NCBI RefSeq assembly: GCF_001676615.1
Contig: NZ_LYXZ01000061.1
Coordinates: forward strand, 29,726-93,725
DNA length: 64,000 bases
Source: Labrys sp. WJW
GTDB lineage: Bacteria > Pseudomonadota > Alphaproteobacteria > Rhizobiales > Labraceae
Direction: 5' to 3'
In this document: one piece after another, positions 54,241 through 62,229 of the stretch
Layout: every line of letters begins with the position of its first letter
Numbering within the stretch: the first letter of the stretch is position 1
Made by a program: the position numbers and the translations under genes
Notes under the pieces: model-generated
Database searches by the model: none
Told to the model about the DNA's origin: nothing
What the model saw: only the letters and a program-made list of their open reading frames with translations

Positions 54241-55077
54241 ATGCAGGTTGAGGGCGTGGATCGGAAGCTTGGTGCCGTAAGGGAACGAACGGCCGCCGGC
54301 GAGCCTGTGATTGCGGTCGAGGATCTTTCCTTGACCTTCGATACCGGCGACGGGCCGGTCTACGCGCTCTCCAAGGTCAACCTCACCGTCAACGAAGGCG
54401 ATTTCGTTTCCTTCATCGGCCCCTCCGGCTGCGGCAAGACTACCTTGCTGCGCGTCATCGCCGATCTCGAACGCCAGACCTCAGGCTCGATCAAGGTGAA
54501 CGGGCTGACGCCGGAACAGGCACGGTTGGGGCGGCATTACGGCTATGTCTTCCAGGCGCCGGCGCTCTATCCTTGGCGCACCATCGAGCGCAACGTCATG
54601 CTGCCGCTGGAGGTGATGGGGTTTCCCGCCGCCGAGCGCAAGGAGAGGGCAGCCCGCAATCTCGAACTGGTCAATCTCAAGGGCTTCGAGAAGAAGTTTC
54701 CCTGGCAATTGTCCGGCGGCATGCAGCAGCGTGCCTCGATCGCCAGGGCGCTGTGCTTCGATCCCAAGCTGATGCTGATGGACGAGCCGTTCGGAGCGCT
54801 CGACGAGATCGTGCGCGACAAGCTCAACGACCAGCTCCTGCATTTGTGGCGCACCACCAGGAAGACGGTGGTGTTCGTCACCCATTCCATCCCCGAGGCC
54901 GTCTACCTCTCCACCAAGATCGTGGTGATGTCGCCCAGGCCCGGCCGCATCATCGACATCATCGACTGCAACTTCCCGCGAGACCGCACGCTCGATATCC
55001 GCGAGACGCCTGAATTCCTCGAAGTGGCACACCGCGTGCGCGACGGCCTCAGGGCGGGGCACTCCTATGACGACTGA
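54241..55077 (+). CDS. ABC importer ATP-binding protein (nitrate/sulfonate/pyrimidine type)
   Basis: A 278-residue ATPase of the SsuB/TauB/NrtD group. Walker A GPSGCGKTT (about 63-71), signature LSGGMQQRASIARALCF, Walker B LMLMDEPFGALDE and the switch VTHSIPEAVYLS are all present. The ATG at 54241 is preceded by GTAGGGCCGGC; an upstream extension to 54172 is possible. It overlaps the first permease gene by 11 bases. Together with two permeases, a binding protein and dihydropyrimidinase it forms a locus that probably imports a pyrimidine, hydantoin or related ureide. Confidence 0.9.
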   Translation: MQVEGVDRKLGAVRERTAAGEPVIAVEDLSLTFDTGDGPVYALSKVNLTVNEGDFVSFIGPSGCGKTTLLRVIADLERQTSGSIKVNGLTPEQARLGRHYGYVFQAPALYPWRTIERNVMLPLEVMGFPAAERKERAARNLELVNLKGFEKKFPWQLSGGMQQRASIARALCFDPKLMLMDEPFGALDEIVRDKLNDQLLHLWRTTRKTVVFVTHSIPEAVYLSTKIVVMSPRPGRIIDIIDCNFPRDRTLDIRETPEFLEVAHRVRDGLRAGHSYDD

Positions 55078-55996
55078 GGTTCTATCCGTCCGCATGGCGC
55101 CTTCGTTGTGGAGCCGCCTGATGAGCGGCAAGACCGGGCCGGTGATGGTGGTCGTGCTTGCGATCTTCGCGCTGTGGTATCTCGCCTGCCTGCCGATGAA
55201 TGGGTCCGCTCTTGCGCGCGCCATGCCCGATGCCGCCAGCCGCCCGCTGATCGAACAGTTCATCGCCGCGATCAACTTGCCGGACGGCAATCTCGCCGCG
55301 CCGCACCAGATCGTCATGGCAATGGTGCAGGGCCTGTTCTTCGAGCCGCCTTTGGGGCGCCGCAGCCTGGTCTATCATGGCCTGATTACGCTCTCCTCGG
55401 CGCTGTCGGGTTTCGTGCTCGGCGCCGTGCTCGGTATCGTGCTGGCGGTGCTGATCGTGCATTACCGCTCGATGCGCCAGAGCCTGATGCCCTGGGTGAT
55501 CGTCTCCCAGACCATCCCGATCCTGGCGCTGGTGCCGCTATTGACCGCGATCACCGGCCGGCTCGGCGCGCCGATCCTGGTGCCGAAGGCCCTGATCGCC
55601 ACTTATCTGTGCTTCTTCCCGGTGACGGTCGGCATGGTGAAGGGACTGATGTCGCCGGATTTGATGCAGCTCGATCTGATGCGCACCTATGACGCCTCGA
55701 AATGGCAGACCTTCTGGAAGCTGCGCTGGCCGGCGGCGACGCCCTATCTGTTCGCCAGCCTGAAGATTGCCATCGCCGGCTGCATCGTCGGCGCCATCGT
55801 CGCCGAGATGCCGACGGGCGCCCAGGGCGGCCTCGGCTCGCGCCTGCTGGCGGGCTACCAGTACAACAATCTGCGCCTGGTGCTGTGGGCAGCTTTGTTT
55901 ACTGCCGCGCTGCTCTCGGCTGCCCTGATCGGGCTGATCGGCCTGATCGAACGGCGCACCTTGGCGAGAATGGGCGTGAAGGGAGAGCAGGCATGA
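55067..55996 (+). CDS. ABC importer permease 1
   Basis: A 309-residue permease with about six membrane helices; VMVVVLAIFALWYLACL is the first. The cytoplasmic EAA-type loop is around MRTYDASKWQTFWKLRWPAATPYLFASLKIAIAGC, in the order expected for the BPD_transp_1 family (SsuC/TauC). It overlaps the ATPase by 11 bases and the second permease by four (ATGA). Having two different permeases suggests a heterodimeric channel. Confidence 0.9.
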   Translation: MTTEVLSVRMAPSLWSRLMSGKTGPVMVVVLAIFALWYLACLPMNGSALARAMPDAASRPLIEQFIAAINLPDGNLAAPHQIVMAMVQGLFFEPPLGRRSLVYHGLITLSSALSGFVLGAVLGIVLAVLIVHYRSMRQSLMPWVIVSQTIPILALVPLLTAITGRLGAPILVPKALIATYLCFFPVTVGMVKGLMSPDLMQLDLMRTYDASKWQTFWKLRWPAATPYLFASLKIAIAGCIVGAIVAEMPTGAQGGLGSRLLAGYQYNNLRLVLWAALFTAALLSAALIGLIGLIERRTLARMGVKGEQA

Positions 55997-57102
55997 CGGC
56001 TTTCCAATCGCGCGGTTTGTTCCTTGCCGGGCTGCTGATCGGCCTCAGCGCTCTCTTCGGCATGAACAGCGCCGCGATACCACTCTTTCAAGCAGGAATG
56101 GTCTATCTGGCCGCAGCGGCCTTTCTATTCGCTCCGATGCAACGGCATTATATGGGTTGGCCTGGCATTCTGCTGGGCCTGTTGGTGCTCGCTGCGATCG
56201 CGTTGACCTGGATCGTCCACTCGTCGGGCGTTGCCGGGGCCGCCGGTTGGGATTTCTGGTTGAAGGCGATCGGATTGTGGCTTGCCGCGTGGATGATGGT
56301 CGATGTGATCGCCAATACCGGTGATGGCCGCCGCACCTCGCGCTGGCGGAATCTGGCGCCGATGATCCTGTTCGGCGCGACACTACTGCTCCTGTGGGAG
56401 TGGCTGGTCGTCGGTTTCGGCATCTCTCCCATCATCCTGCTGCCGCCTTCCGCCATCGGTCAGGCTTTGGTGGCGCAGGTCAATACGCTCGCCACCGACT
56501 TCGTCTGGACCTTCCTGCACGAAGTCCTGCTCGGCTGGTTGATTGGCTCTGGCTCGGGGTTCCTGGTGGCGCTGGTGGCCGACCGCATCCCCTTCCTGCG
56601 CAGGGGCCTGCTGCCGCTCGGCAATGTCGTCTCGGCCCTGCCCATCGTCGGTATCGCACCGATCATGATCTGGTGGTTCACCTATGACTGGCCTTCGAAG
56701 ACGGCCGTCGTGGTGGCGATGACCTTCTTTCCCATGCTGGTCAACACGGTGGCGGGCCTGGCTGCCAGCGGAGCCCTGGAGCGCGACCTGATGCGCTCCT
56801 ACGGCGCCAGCTATTGGTCGACGCTGGTGAGCCTGCGGCTTCCGGCCGCGATGCCCTTCATCTTCAACGGCTTGAAGATCAATTCGACCCTGGCGATGAT
56901 CGGCGCCATCGTGGCCGAATATTTCGACGGCCCCACCATCGGCATGGGCTTTCGCATCAATACCCAGGCAGCGTTGTCGCAGACCGACATCGTCTGGGCG
57001 GAGATCGCGGTAGCCATGGTGGCCGGTTCCCTATTCTACGGTCTCATCGCCCTCGTCGAGCGGGCGGTGACGTTTTGGCATCCCTCTTACCGGCGCGCGT
57101 GA
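55993..57102 (+). CDS. ABC importer permease 2, with extended membrane N-terminus
   Basis: A 369-residue permease. The C-terminal 240 residues are the BPD_transp_1 domain, with its EAA loop at LMRSYGASYWSTLVSLRLPAAMPFIFNGLKI. Before it are about four additional hydrophobic segments (GLFLAGLLIGLSALFGMN, AGMVYLAAAAFLFAP, GILLGLLVLAAIALTWIV, FWLKAIGLWLAAWMMVDVI), about 110 residues longer than a usual SsuC-type subunit. The start ATG overlaps the previous stop. The frame further upstream to 55702 is a shadow of permease 1. Confidence 0.88.
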   Translation: MTAFQSRGLFLAGLLIGLSALFGMNSAAIPLFQAGMVYLAAAAFLFAPMQRHYMGWPGILLGLLVLAAIALTWIVHSSGVAGAAGWDFWLKAIGLWLAAWMMVDVIANTGDGRRTSRWRNLAPMILFGATLLLLWEWLVVGFGISPIILLPPSAIGQALVAQVNTLATDFVWTFLHEVLLGWLIGSGSGFLVALVADRIPFLRRGLLPLGNVVSALPIVGIAPIMIWWFTYDWPSKTAVVVAMTFFPMLVNTVAGLAASGALERDLMRSYGASYWSTLVSLRLPAAMPFIFNGLKINSTLAMIGAIVAEYFDGPTIGMGFRINTQAALSQTDIVWAEIAVAMVAGSLFYGLIALVERAVTFWHPSYRRA

Positions 57103-57155
57103 CGCAGGGAAGGGTTTTTTAAGAAGAAAACTTGGTTAACAGAGGAGTGGACGGA

Positions 57156-58154
57156 ATGAAGAAGGCACTACTGGTCGGCGTCGCTTTCGCGCTCGGGCTT
57201 GGCGCGATCAGCGCGGCACAGGCAGCCGACAAGGTCACGCTGCAGCTCAAATGGGTGGTCCAGGGGCAGTTCGCAGGCTATCTCGTCGCCAAGGACAAGG
57301 GTTTCTACAAGGAGGCCGACCTCGACGTCACCGTGGCCCCCGGCGGTCCCGACATCGCGCCGGAAACCGTGATCGCCAACAAGCAGGCCGACGTGATCGT
57401 CGACTGGATGCCCGCGGCCCTCGCCGCCCGCGAGAAGGGCGTCGGTCTCGTCAACATCGCCCAGCCCTTCAAGCGCTCCGGCCTGCAGCTGACCTGCCGC
57501 AAGGAATCCGGCGTCAAGACGCCGGCCGATTTCAAGGGCAAGACGCTCGGCGTGTGGTTCTACGGCAACGAATATCCGTTCAATGCCTTCATGGGCAAGC
57601 TCGGCCTCAAGCTCGACGGTTCGGCCGACGGCGTCAAGGTGATCAAGCAGGGCTTCAACGTCGATCCGCTCCTGCAGAAGCAGGCCGACTGCATCTCCAC
57701 CATGACCTATAACGAGTATTGGCAGGTGATCGAGGCCGGCGTGAAGGCCGAGGACCTGACCGTCTTCAACTACACCGACCAGGGCGTGGCGGTGCTGGAG
57801 GACGGGCTCTATGTCATGGAAGACAGGCTCAAGGATCCGAAGTTCGTCGAAACCATGGCCAAGTTCGTCAAGGCCTCGATGAAGGGCTGGGAGTATGCCA
57901 GGGCCCATCCGGACGAGGCCGTGAAGATCGTGCTCGACAATGATGCCTCCGGTGCGCAGACCGAGGTGCACCAGACCCACATGATCGCCGAGGTCAACAA
58001 GCTGACCGAAGGCTCCGACGGCACGCTCGACCCGGCCGCTGCGGAGGGAACAGTCAAGACGCTTCTCGGCGCCGGTGGCGACAGCCCGGCCATCACCAAG
58101 GCTCCCGTGGGCGGCTGGAGCTCGGCGGTCACCGACGCGATGAAGAAGCTGTGA
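57156..58154 (+). CDS. NMT1/ThiY-family periplasmic binding protein, probable pyrimidine binder
   Basis: A 332-residue secreted protein. Residues 1-24 are a signal peptide (MKKALLVGVAFALGLGAISA, cleaved after AQA). The mature N-terminus KVTLQLKWVVQGQFAGYLVAKDKGFY followed by DLDVTVAPGGPDIAPETVIA is typical of the NMT1/THI5-like PF09084 family, which binds pyrimidine precursors, riboflavin, sulfonates or hydantoins. GTGGACGGA precedes the ATG. Being next to dihydropyrimidinase and after two permeases, uptake of uracil, thymine or a related compound is likely (inference). Confidence 0.88.
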   Translation: MKKALLVGVAFALGLGAISAAQAADKVTLQLKWVVQGQFAGYLVAKDKGFYKEADLDVTVAPGGPDIAPETVIANKQADVIVDWMPAALAAREKGVGLVNIAQPFKRSGLQLTCRKESGVKTPADFKGKTLGVWFYGNEYPFNAFMGKLGLKLDGSADGVKVIKQGFNVDPLLQKQADCISTMTYNEYWQVIEAGVKAEDLTVFNYTDQGVAVLEDGLYVMEDRLKDPKFVETMAKFVKASMKGWEYARAHPDEAVKIVLDNDASGAQTEVHQTHMIAEVNKLTEGSDGTLDPAAAEGTVKTLLGAGGDSPAITKAPVGGWSSAVTDAMKKL

Positions 58155-58238
58155 GGGGTAGCGCCCTTTTCCTAAGGGGAGGGGCGACCTGAAAGGCTGG
58201 GGCGGATGACATTGCGCTGCCCCAGCCGCGATAATTTT

Positions 58239-58325
58239 CCTGGGAGCGCGGACGTCCTCGTCCGCTCTTGAAAACGAGGCGCTTGCAGGAAAGGAAGAGC
58301 GGACGAGGACGTCCGCGCTCCCAGG
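58239..58325. repeat. Perfect 31-bp nested inverted repeat (GCGGACGTCCTCGTCCGC type)
   Basis: Arms 58239-58269 and 58295-58325 are exact reverse complements of 31 bases around a 25-base spacer. Each arm contains the hairpin GCGGACG-TCCT-CGTCCGC. It lies in the 188-base gap between the binding protein and dihydropyrimidinase and ends 17 bases before the hydA start, touching its ribosome-binding region. Confidence 0.95.
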
Positions 58326-58342
58326 TTTATTGGAGGACTATT

Positions 58343-59797
58343 ATGCCGATCCTGATCCGTGGCGGTGTCGTGGTGAACCACGATCATTCCAGGCAAGCCG
58401 ATGTGCTGATCGACGGCGAAACCATTTTGGCGATCGGTCCGAAGCTGTCGGCGCCGGCAGGGACCGAAATCATCGATGCCGATGGCTGCTTCGTCCTGCC
58501 GGGTGGCATCGATCCGCATACCCATCTCGAAATGCCGTTCATGGGCACCGTGTCGGCCGACGACTTCGAATCCGGCACCAGCGCCGCCTTGTCCGGCGGC
58601 ACCACCATGGTGGTGGATTTCTGCCTGCCCGCGCCCGGCCAGTCGCTGCTGGCTGCCTATCAGGAATGGCGCCACAAGGCCGAGAAGGCGGTCGCCGACC
58701 ACTCCTTCCACATGGCGATCACCTGGTGGGACAAACAGGTCTTCGACGAGATGGACACCGTGGTGAAGACCTACGGCATCAACACCTTCAAGCACTTCCT
58801 CGCCTACAAGGGCGCGCTGATGGTGAATGACGACGAGCTGTTCCACTCCTTCAGCCGCTGTGCCGGCCTCGGCGCCCTGCCGCTGGTGCATGCCGAGAAT
58901 GGCGACATCGTCTTCCGCCTGCAGCAGCATTATATCGACCAGGGCGTCACCGGGCCGGAAGGCCACGCCTATTCGCGCCCGCCGGAGGTGGAGGGCGAGG
59001 CGACCAACCGCGCCATCATGATCGCCGACATGGCGGGCAGCCAGCTCTATGTCGTGCACACCTCCTGCCGTGACAGCCATGAGGCGATCGCGCGGGCCCG
59101 CGCGGCCGGCAAGCGCGTCTATGGCGAGCCTCTGATCCAGCATCTCGTGCTGGACGACAGCGAATATCAGAACAAGGACTGGGACTACGCCGCCCGCCGG
59201 GTGATGTCGCCGCCCTTCCGCAACAAGTCGCACCAGGATTCGCTCTGGGCTGGCCTGGCTTCGGGTTCCCTCCAGGTGGTGGCAACCGACCATTGCGCCT
59301 TCACGGCCGAACAGAAGCGCATGGGCCTCGGCGATTTCCGCAAGATCCCCAACGGCACCGGCGGGCTCGAGGACCGCATGCCGGTGCTGTGGACGGCGGG
59401 CGTCAAGACCGGGCGCCTGACCAAGGAGGAATTCGTGGCGGTGACCTCCACCAACATCGCCCGCATCCTCAACATCTACCCTCGTAAGGGCGCGATCGCC
59501 GTGGGTTCGGACGCCGACCTCACCATCTGGGATCCCGCCGCCACTAAGACCATCAAGGCTAAGACCCAGCTCAGCCGCGTCGAATACAATGTGTTCGAGG
59601 GCTATGAATGCACGGGCCTGCCGATCATTACCCTGTCGCGTGGGCGCATTGCCTGGAAGGACAAGCAGGTCCAGCTCCAGAAGGGCGACGGTGCCTTCAT
59701 CCAGCGCGATCCGTTCCCGGCCGCTGCAGTGGCGAACGCCACCTGGAAGGAACTCAGCAAGCCCAGGCCGGTCTCGCGTATCGAGGTCACGCCATAA
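58343..59797 (+). CDS. hydA: Dihydropyrimidinase / D-hydantoinase
   Basis: A 484-residue zinc amidohydrolase that opens dihydrouracil and dihydrothymine to N-carbamoyl-beta-amino acids. The metal site is GGIDPHTHLEMPFMG (HxH at about 59-61), the carboxylated lysine is in FKHFLAYKGALMV (about 156), and further ligands lie in PLVHAENGD, VVHTSCRDSHEAI and VATDHCAF. The ATG at 58343 follows TGGAGGACTATT; the frame upstream to 58268 crosses the repeat. Second enzyme of reductive pyrimidine catabolism after PreTA, here behind the importer genes. Confidence 0.95.
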   Translation: MPILIRGGVVVNHDHSRQADVLIDGETILAIGPKLSAPAGTEIIDADGCFVLPGGIDPHTHLEMPFMGTVSADDFESGTSAALSGGTTMVVDFCLPAPGQSLLAAYQEWRHKAEKAVADHSFHMAITWWDKQVFDEMDTVVKTYGINTFKHFLAYKGALMVNDDELFHSFSRCAGLGALPLVHAENGDIVFRLQQHYIDQGVTGPEGHAYSRPPEVEGEATNRAIMIADMAGSQLYVVHTSCRDSHEAIARARAAGKRVYGEPLIQHLVLDDSEYQNKDWDYAARRVMSPPFRNKSHQDSLWAGLASGSLQVVATDHCAFTAEQKRMGLGDFRKIPNGTGGLEDRMPVLWTAGVKTGRLTKEEFVAVTSTNIARILNIYPRKGAIAVGSDADLTIWDPAATKTIKAKTQLSRVEYNVFEGYECTGLPIITLSRGRIAWKDKQVQLQKGDGAFIQRDPFPAAAVANATWKELSKPRPVSRIEVTP

Positions 59798-59803
59798 TTG
59801 GGA

Positions 59804-59867
59804 GGCGGGTCTTCAGACCCGCCATCTTCTCTTAGCGTCAAATATCAGGCGGGTCTGAAGACCCGCC
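59804..59867. repeat. Paired GGCGGGTCT hairpins (nested palindrome)
   Basis: Two 20-base hairpins, GGCGGGTCT-TC-AGACCCGCC (59804-59823) and GGCGGGTCT-GA-AGACCCGCC (59848-59867), are exact reverse complements of each other around a 24-base AT-rich spacer. The sequence matches the palindrome at 31812-31837 in its core. It separates hydA from the DUF1349 gene. Confidence 0.95.
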
Positions 59868-59885
59868 CCCCATTCGGACCCTGCC

Positions 59886-60479
59886 ATGCCAACACCTCCC
59901 ACTTCCCTCCAGCACGGCAGCTGGCTCAACGAGCCGCCGTCCTGGTCGTTGGCCGGCGATCGCCTGGAGGTCGTCACCGGCGAGGCCACTGATTTCTGGC
60001 GCAAGACGCATTACGGCTTCACCCGCCACAGCGGCCATTTCTTCCGCCTCGACAGCGCTGGCGATTTCACAGCGGAACTGCGCGTTCGGGCCCGTTTCGA
60101 GACGCTCTACGACCAGGCCGGCCTGATGGTCCGGCTCGATGACGAGACCTGGCTGAAGGCCGGTATCGAATATAATGACGACGCGCCCATGCTCGGCAGC
60201 GTGCTGACGGTGGGGCAGTCGGATTGGGCCATCGGGCCTTTCCCGGGTGACTCGAGAGATTTTCGCCTGCGCCTCACGGTCGCAGACGGGGTAATCAGGC
60301 TGCAATATTCGACGGACGGGATAGTCTGGCCGCTGGTTCGGCTGGCGCCGTTTCCGAAGGCCGCTTCCTACCAGGTTGGCCCGATGTGCTGTACGCCGGA
60401 AAGGACCGGTCTTGCCGTTTCCTTCTCTGATTTCCGCCTGTCTCAGCCCAACGGCAAGGCGCTGCACGATCTCTCATGA
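59886..60479 (+). CDS. DUF1349 beta-sandwich protein
   Basis: A 197-residue concanavalin-like beta-sandwich protein (DUF1349). The signature segments are TDFWRKTHYGFTRHSGHFF, RFETLYDQAGLMVRLDDETWLKAGIEY and GPFPGDSRDFRLRLTVADGVIRLQYSTDGI. It has no signal peptide, so it is cytosolic. It lies between dihydropyrimidinase and the carbamoyl-amidase in one orientation. Ligand and role are unknown; sugar-like ligands are the default assumption for this fold, with no support from this context. Confidence 0.8.
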   Translation: MPTPPTSLQHGSWLNEPPSWSLAGDRLEVVTGEATDFWRKTHYGFTRHSGHFFRLDSAGDFTAELRVRARFETLYDQAGLMVRLDDETWLKAGIEYNDDAPMLGSVLTVGQSDWAIGPFPGDSRDFRLRLTVADGVIRLQYSTDGIVWPLVRLAPFPKAASYQVGPMCCTPERTGLAVSFSDFRLSQPNGKALHDLS

Positions 60480-60500
60480 TCACCCGGAAAGGAGAGAACG

Positions 60501-60806
60501 GTGTCTTGGGCCACCCGATATATCGAGCGACTACAGGCTGGTGAGACGGTTCAATTTCGTCCGCGCGGCGCTTCGATGAAAGGCAAAATCGCTAGCGGTC
60601 AACTCTGCACCGTCGTTCCGATTGCCGACCATGCCCTGCTCGTCGAAGGGGATATTGTCCTGTGTCGTGTGCGTGGCGCGCAATACCTGCACCTCATAAA
60701 GGCCGTTAGAGACGGCCAATTCCAGATCGGCAACAACCGAGGGGGTATCAATGGTTGGATCACGGCTGGAGGGATCTTTGGCCGTTTGGTCGCCGTCTCG
60801 GACTAA
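60501..60806 (+). CDS. Small S24/S26-peptidase-like protein
   Basis: A 101-residue protein starting at GTG 60501 with AAAGGAGAGAAC upstream. The layout resembles the S24/S26 beta-domain: RPRGASMKGKIASGQ around Ser25 (compare GxSMxPxI), LLVEGDIVLCRVRG and FQIGNNRGGINGWI. Only the catalytic-domain fold is present; there is no helix-turn-helix as in LexA or CI and no membrane anchor as in signal peptidases. The general-base lysine expected after GDIV is replaced (RVRG), so activity is uncertain. It sits between DUF1349 and the carbamoylase. Confidence 0.6.
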   Translation: MSWATRYIERLQAGETVQFRPRGASMKGKIASGQLCTVVPIADHALLVEGDIVLCRVRGAQYLHLIKAVRDGQFQIGNNRGGINGWITAGGIFGRLVAVSD

Positions 60807-60846
60807 GCCTTGAACAACTGCCCGTTTTCTTCAGAAAGGCCTCACC

Positions 60847-62088
60847 ATGCTCACCAATCTCAACATCAATCCGCAGCGCTTGTGGGACAGCCTGATGGAA
60901 ACCGCCAAGTTCGGCGGCACGGCCAAGGGCGGCATCAAGCGCCTGACCTTGTCGGACGAGGACAAGAAGGTCCGCGACTGGTTCAAGGCGCAATGCGAGG
61001 CGCTCGGCTGCACGGTGAGCGTCGACGAAGTCGGCAACATGTTCGCCGTGCGCCCCGGCAGGAACAACGAGCTGCCGCCGATCGCCATGGGCTCTCATCT
61101 CGACACCCAGCCGACCGGCGGCAAGTTCGATGGCGTGCTCGGCGTGCTCGGCGCGCTGGAGGCGATGCGCACCCTGCATGAGCAGGGCTATGAGACCAAT
61201 GCCCCCGTCGAGATCATCAACTGGACCAATGAGGAAGGCTCCCGCTTTGCCCCGGCCATGCTGGCTTCGGGCGTGTTTGCCGGCGTGTTCACGCCCGACT
61301 ATGCCTATGAGCGCCTCGACCGCGACGGCATCAGCTTCAAGGACGAGCTGGAGCGCATCGGCTATCGCGGCACCGAGAAGGCCGGTGCCCACAAGTTCCA
61401 GGCGATGTTCGAGCTCCATATCGAGCAGGGCCCGATCCTCGAGGACGAGAAGACGATGATCGGCGTGGTCACCGGCGTGCAGGGCATGCGCTGGTACGAG
61501 GTCACGGTGACCGGACAGGATGCCCATACCGGCGCCACGCCGATGTATCTGCGCAAGAATGCCCTGCTGGGCGCCGCCCGCATCATCGAGGCGGTCGATG
61601 CCATCGGCCAGAAGCACCAGCCGGGCGTCGCCACTGTCGGCCTGATCGAGAACAAGCCCAACAGCCGCAATGTCGTGCCGGGCGAGGTTTTCTTCACCAT
61701 CGATCTGCGCCATCCCGACGAGGAAGTGCTGGAGGTGATGGAGCAGGAATTCCGGGCGGCCCTGGAGGCTGCGCTGCCGCCGATGAAGCTCGCCTATGAA
61801 GAAAAGCGCATCTGGATTTCGCCGGCGGTGAAATTCGCGCCCGAGCTGATCGAATGCGTCGAGCACGGCGCCGACAAGGCAGGCTTTGCCATGCGCCGCA
61901 TGGTGTCCGGCGCCGGCCATGACGCGGCCTATATCGCGCGCGTTGCGCCGACCACCATGATCTTCGTGCCTTGCGAGGGCGGCCTCAGCCATAACGAGGC
62001 CGAGTCGACCTCTTTCGACGAATGCGCGGCTGGGGCGCAAGTGCTGCTCAATGCCGTGATCGAGCACGACCGGCGGCTGGCGGGCTGA
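60847..62088 (+). CDS. N-carbamoyl-beta-alanine amidohydrolase (M20 family carbamoylase)
   Basis: A 413-residue dimeric zinc amidase of the hydantoinase/carbamoylase M20 group. Metal ligands are in MGSHLDTQPTGGKFDGVLG (about 79-97) and NWTNEEGSRFAPAM, and in ELHIEQGPIL. The dimer lid contains TVTGQDAHTGATPM, and the C-terminus GGLSHNEAE adds the last ligand histidine. It would hydrolyse N-carbamoyl-beta-alanine to beta-alanine, CO2 and NH3, completing the route after HydA. N-carbamoyl-L-amino-acid hydrolysis is the alternative. The start follows AGAAAGGCCTCACC. Confidence 0.92.
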   Translation: MLTNLNINPQRLWDSLMETAKFGGTAKGGIKRLTLSDEDKKVRDWFKAQCEALGCTVSVDEVGNMFAVRPGRNNELPPIAMGSHLDTQPTGGKFDGVLGVLGALEAMRTLHEQGYETNAPVEIINWTNEEGSRFAPAMLASGVFAGVFTPDYAYERLDRDGISFKDELERIGYRGTEKAGAHKFQAMFELHIEQGPILEDEKTMIGVVTGVQGMRWYEVTVTGQDAHTGATPMYLRKNALLGAARIIEAVDAIGQKHQPGVATVGLIENKPNSRNVVPGEVFFTIDLRHPDEEVLEVMEQEFRAALEAALPPMKLAYEEKRIWISPAVKFAPELIECVEHGADKAGFAMRRMVSGAGHDAAYIARVAPTTMIFVPCEGGLSHNEAESTSFDECAAGAQVLLNAVIEHDRRLAG

Positions 62089-62190
62089 CGGAGCGCGGAC
62101 ATCCCAGCGACATGCTTGCATGTCGCGATGTCCACTTCTTTCTTCCTAGAGCGTGGTGCCTTCAGGAGCGGACTGAAAGTCCGCGCTCCG
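62089..62190. repeat. Nested palindromic repeat (CGGAGCGCGGAC type)
   Basis: Outer arms CGGAGCGCGGAC (62089-62100) and GTCCGCGCTCCG (62179-62190) are perfect complements. Inside, the left hairpin is two-level (GGACATC 62097-62103 with GATGTCC 62127-62133, and GCGACATG-CTTG-CATGTCGC 62107-62126); the right hairpin is GCGGACT-GAA-AGTCCGC (62168-62184). It starts one base past the carbamoylase stop. Confidence 0.85.
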
Positions 62191-62229
62191 AGTTGCGTCA
62201 GTCCTCAATGGTGTTGGAGCACGGTAGAC

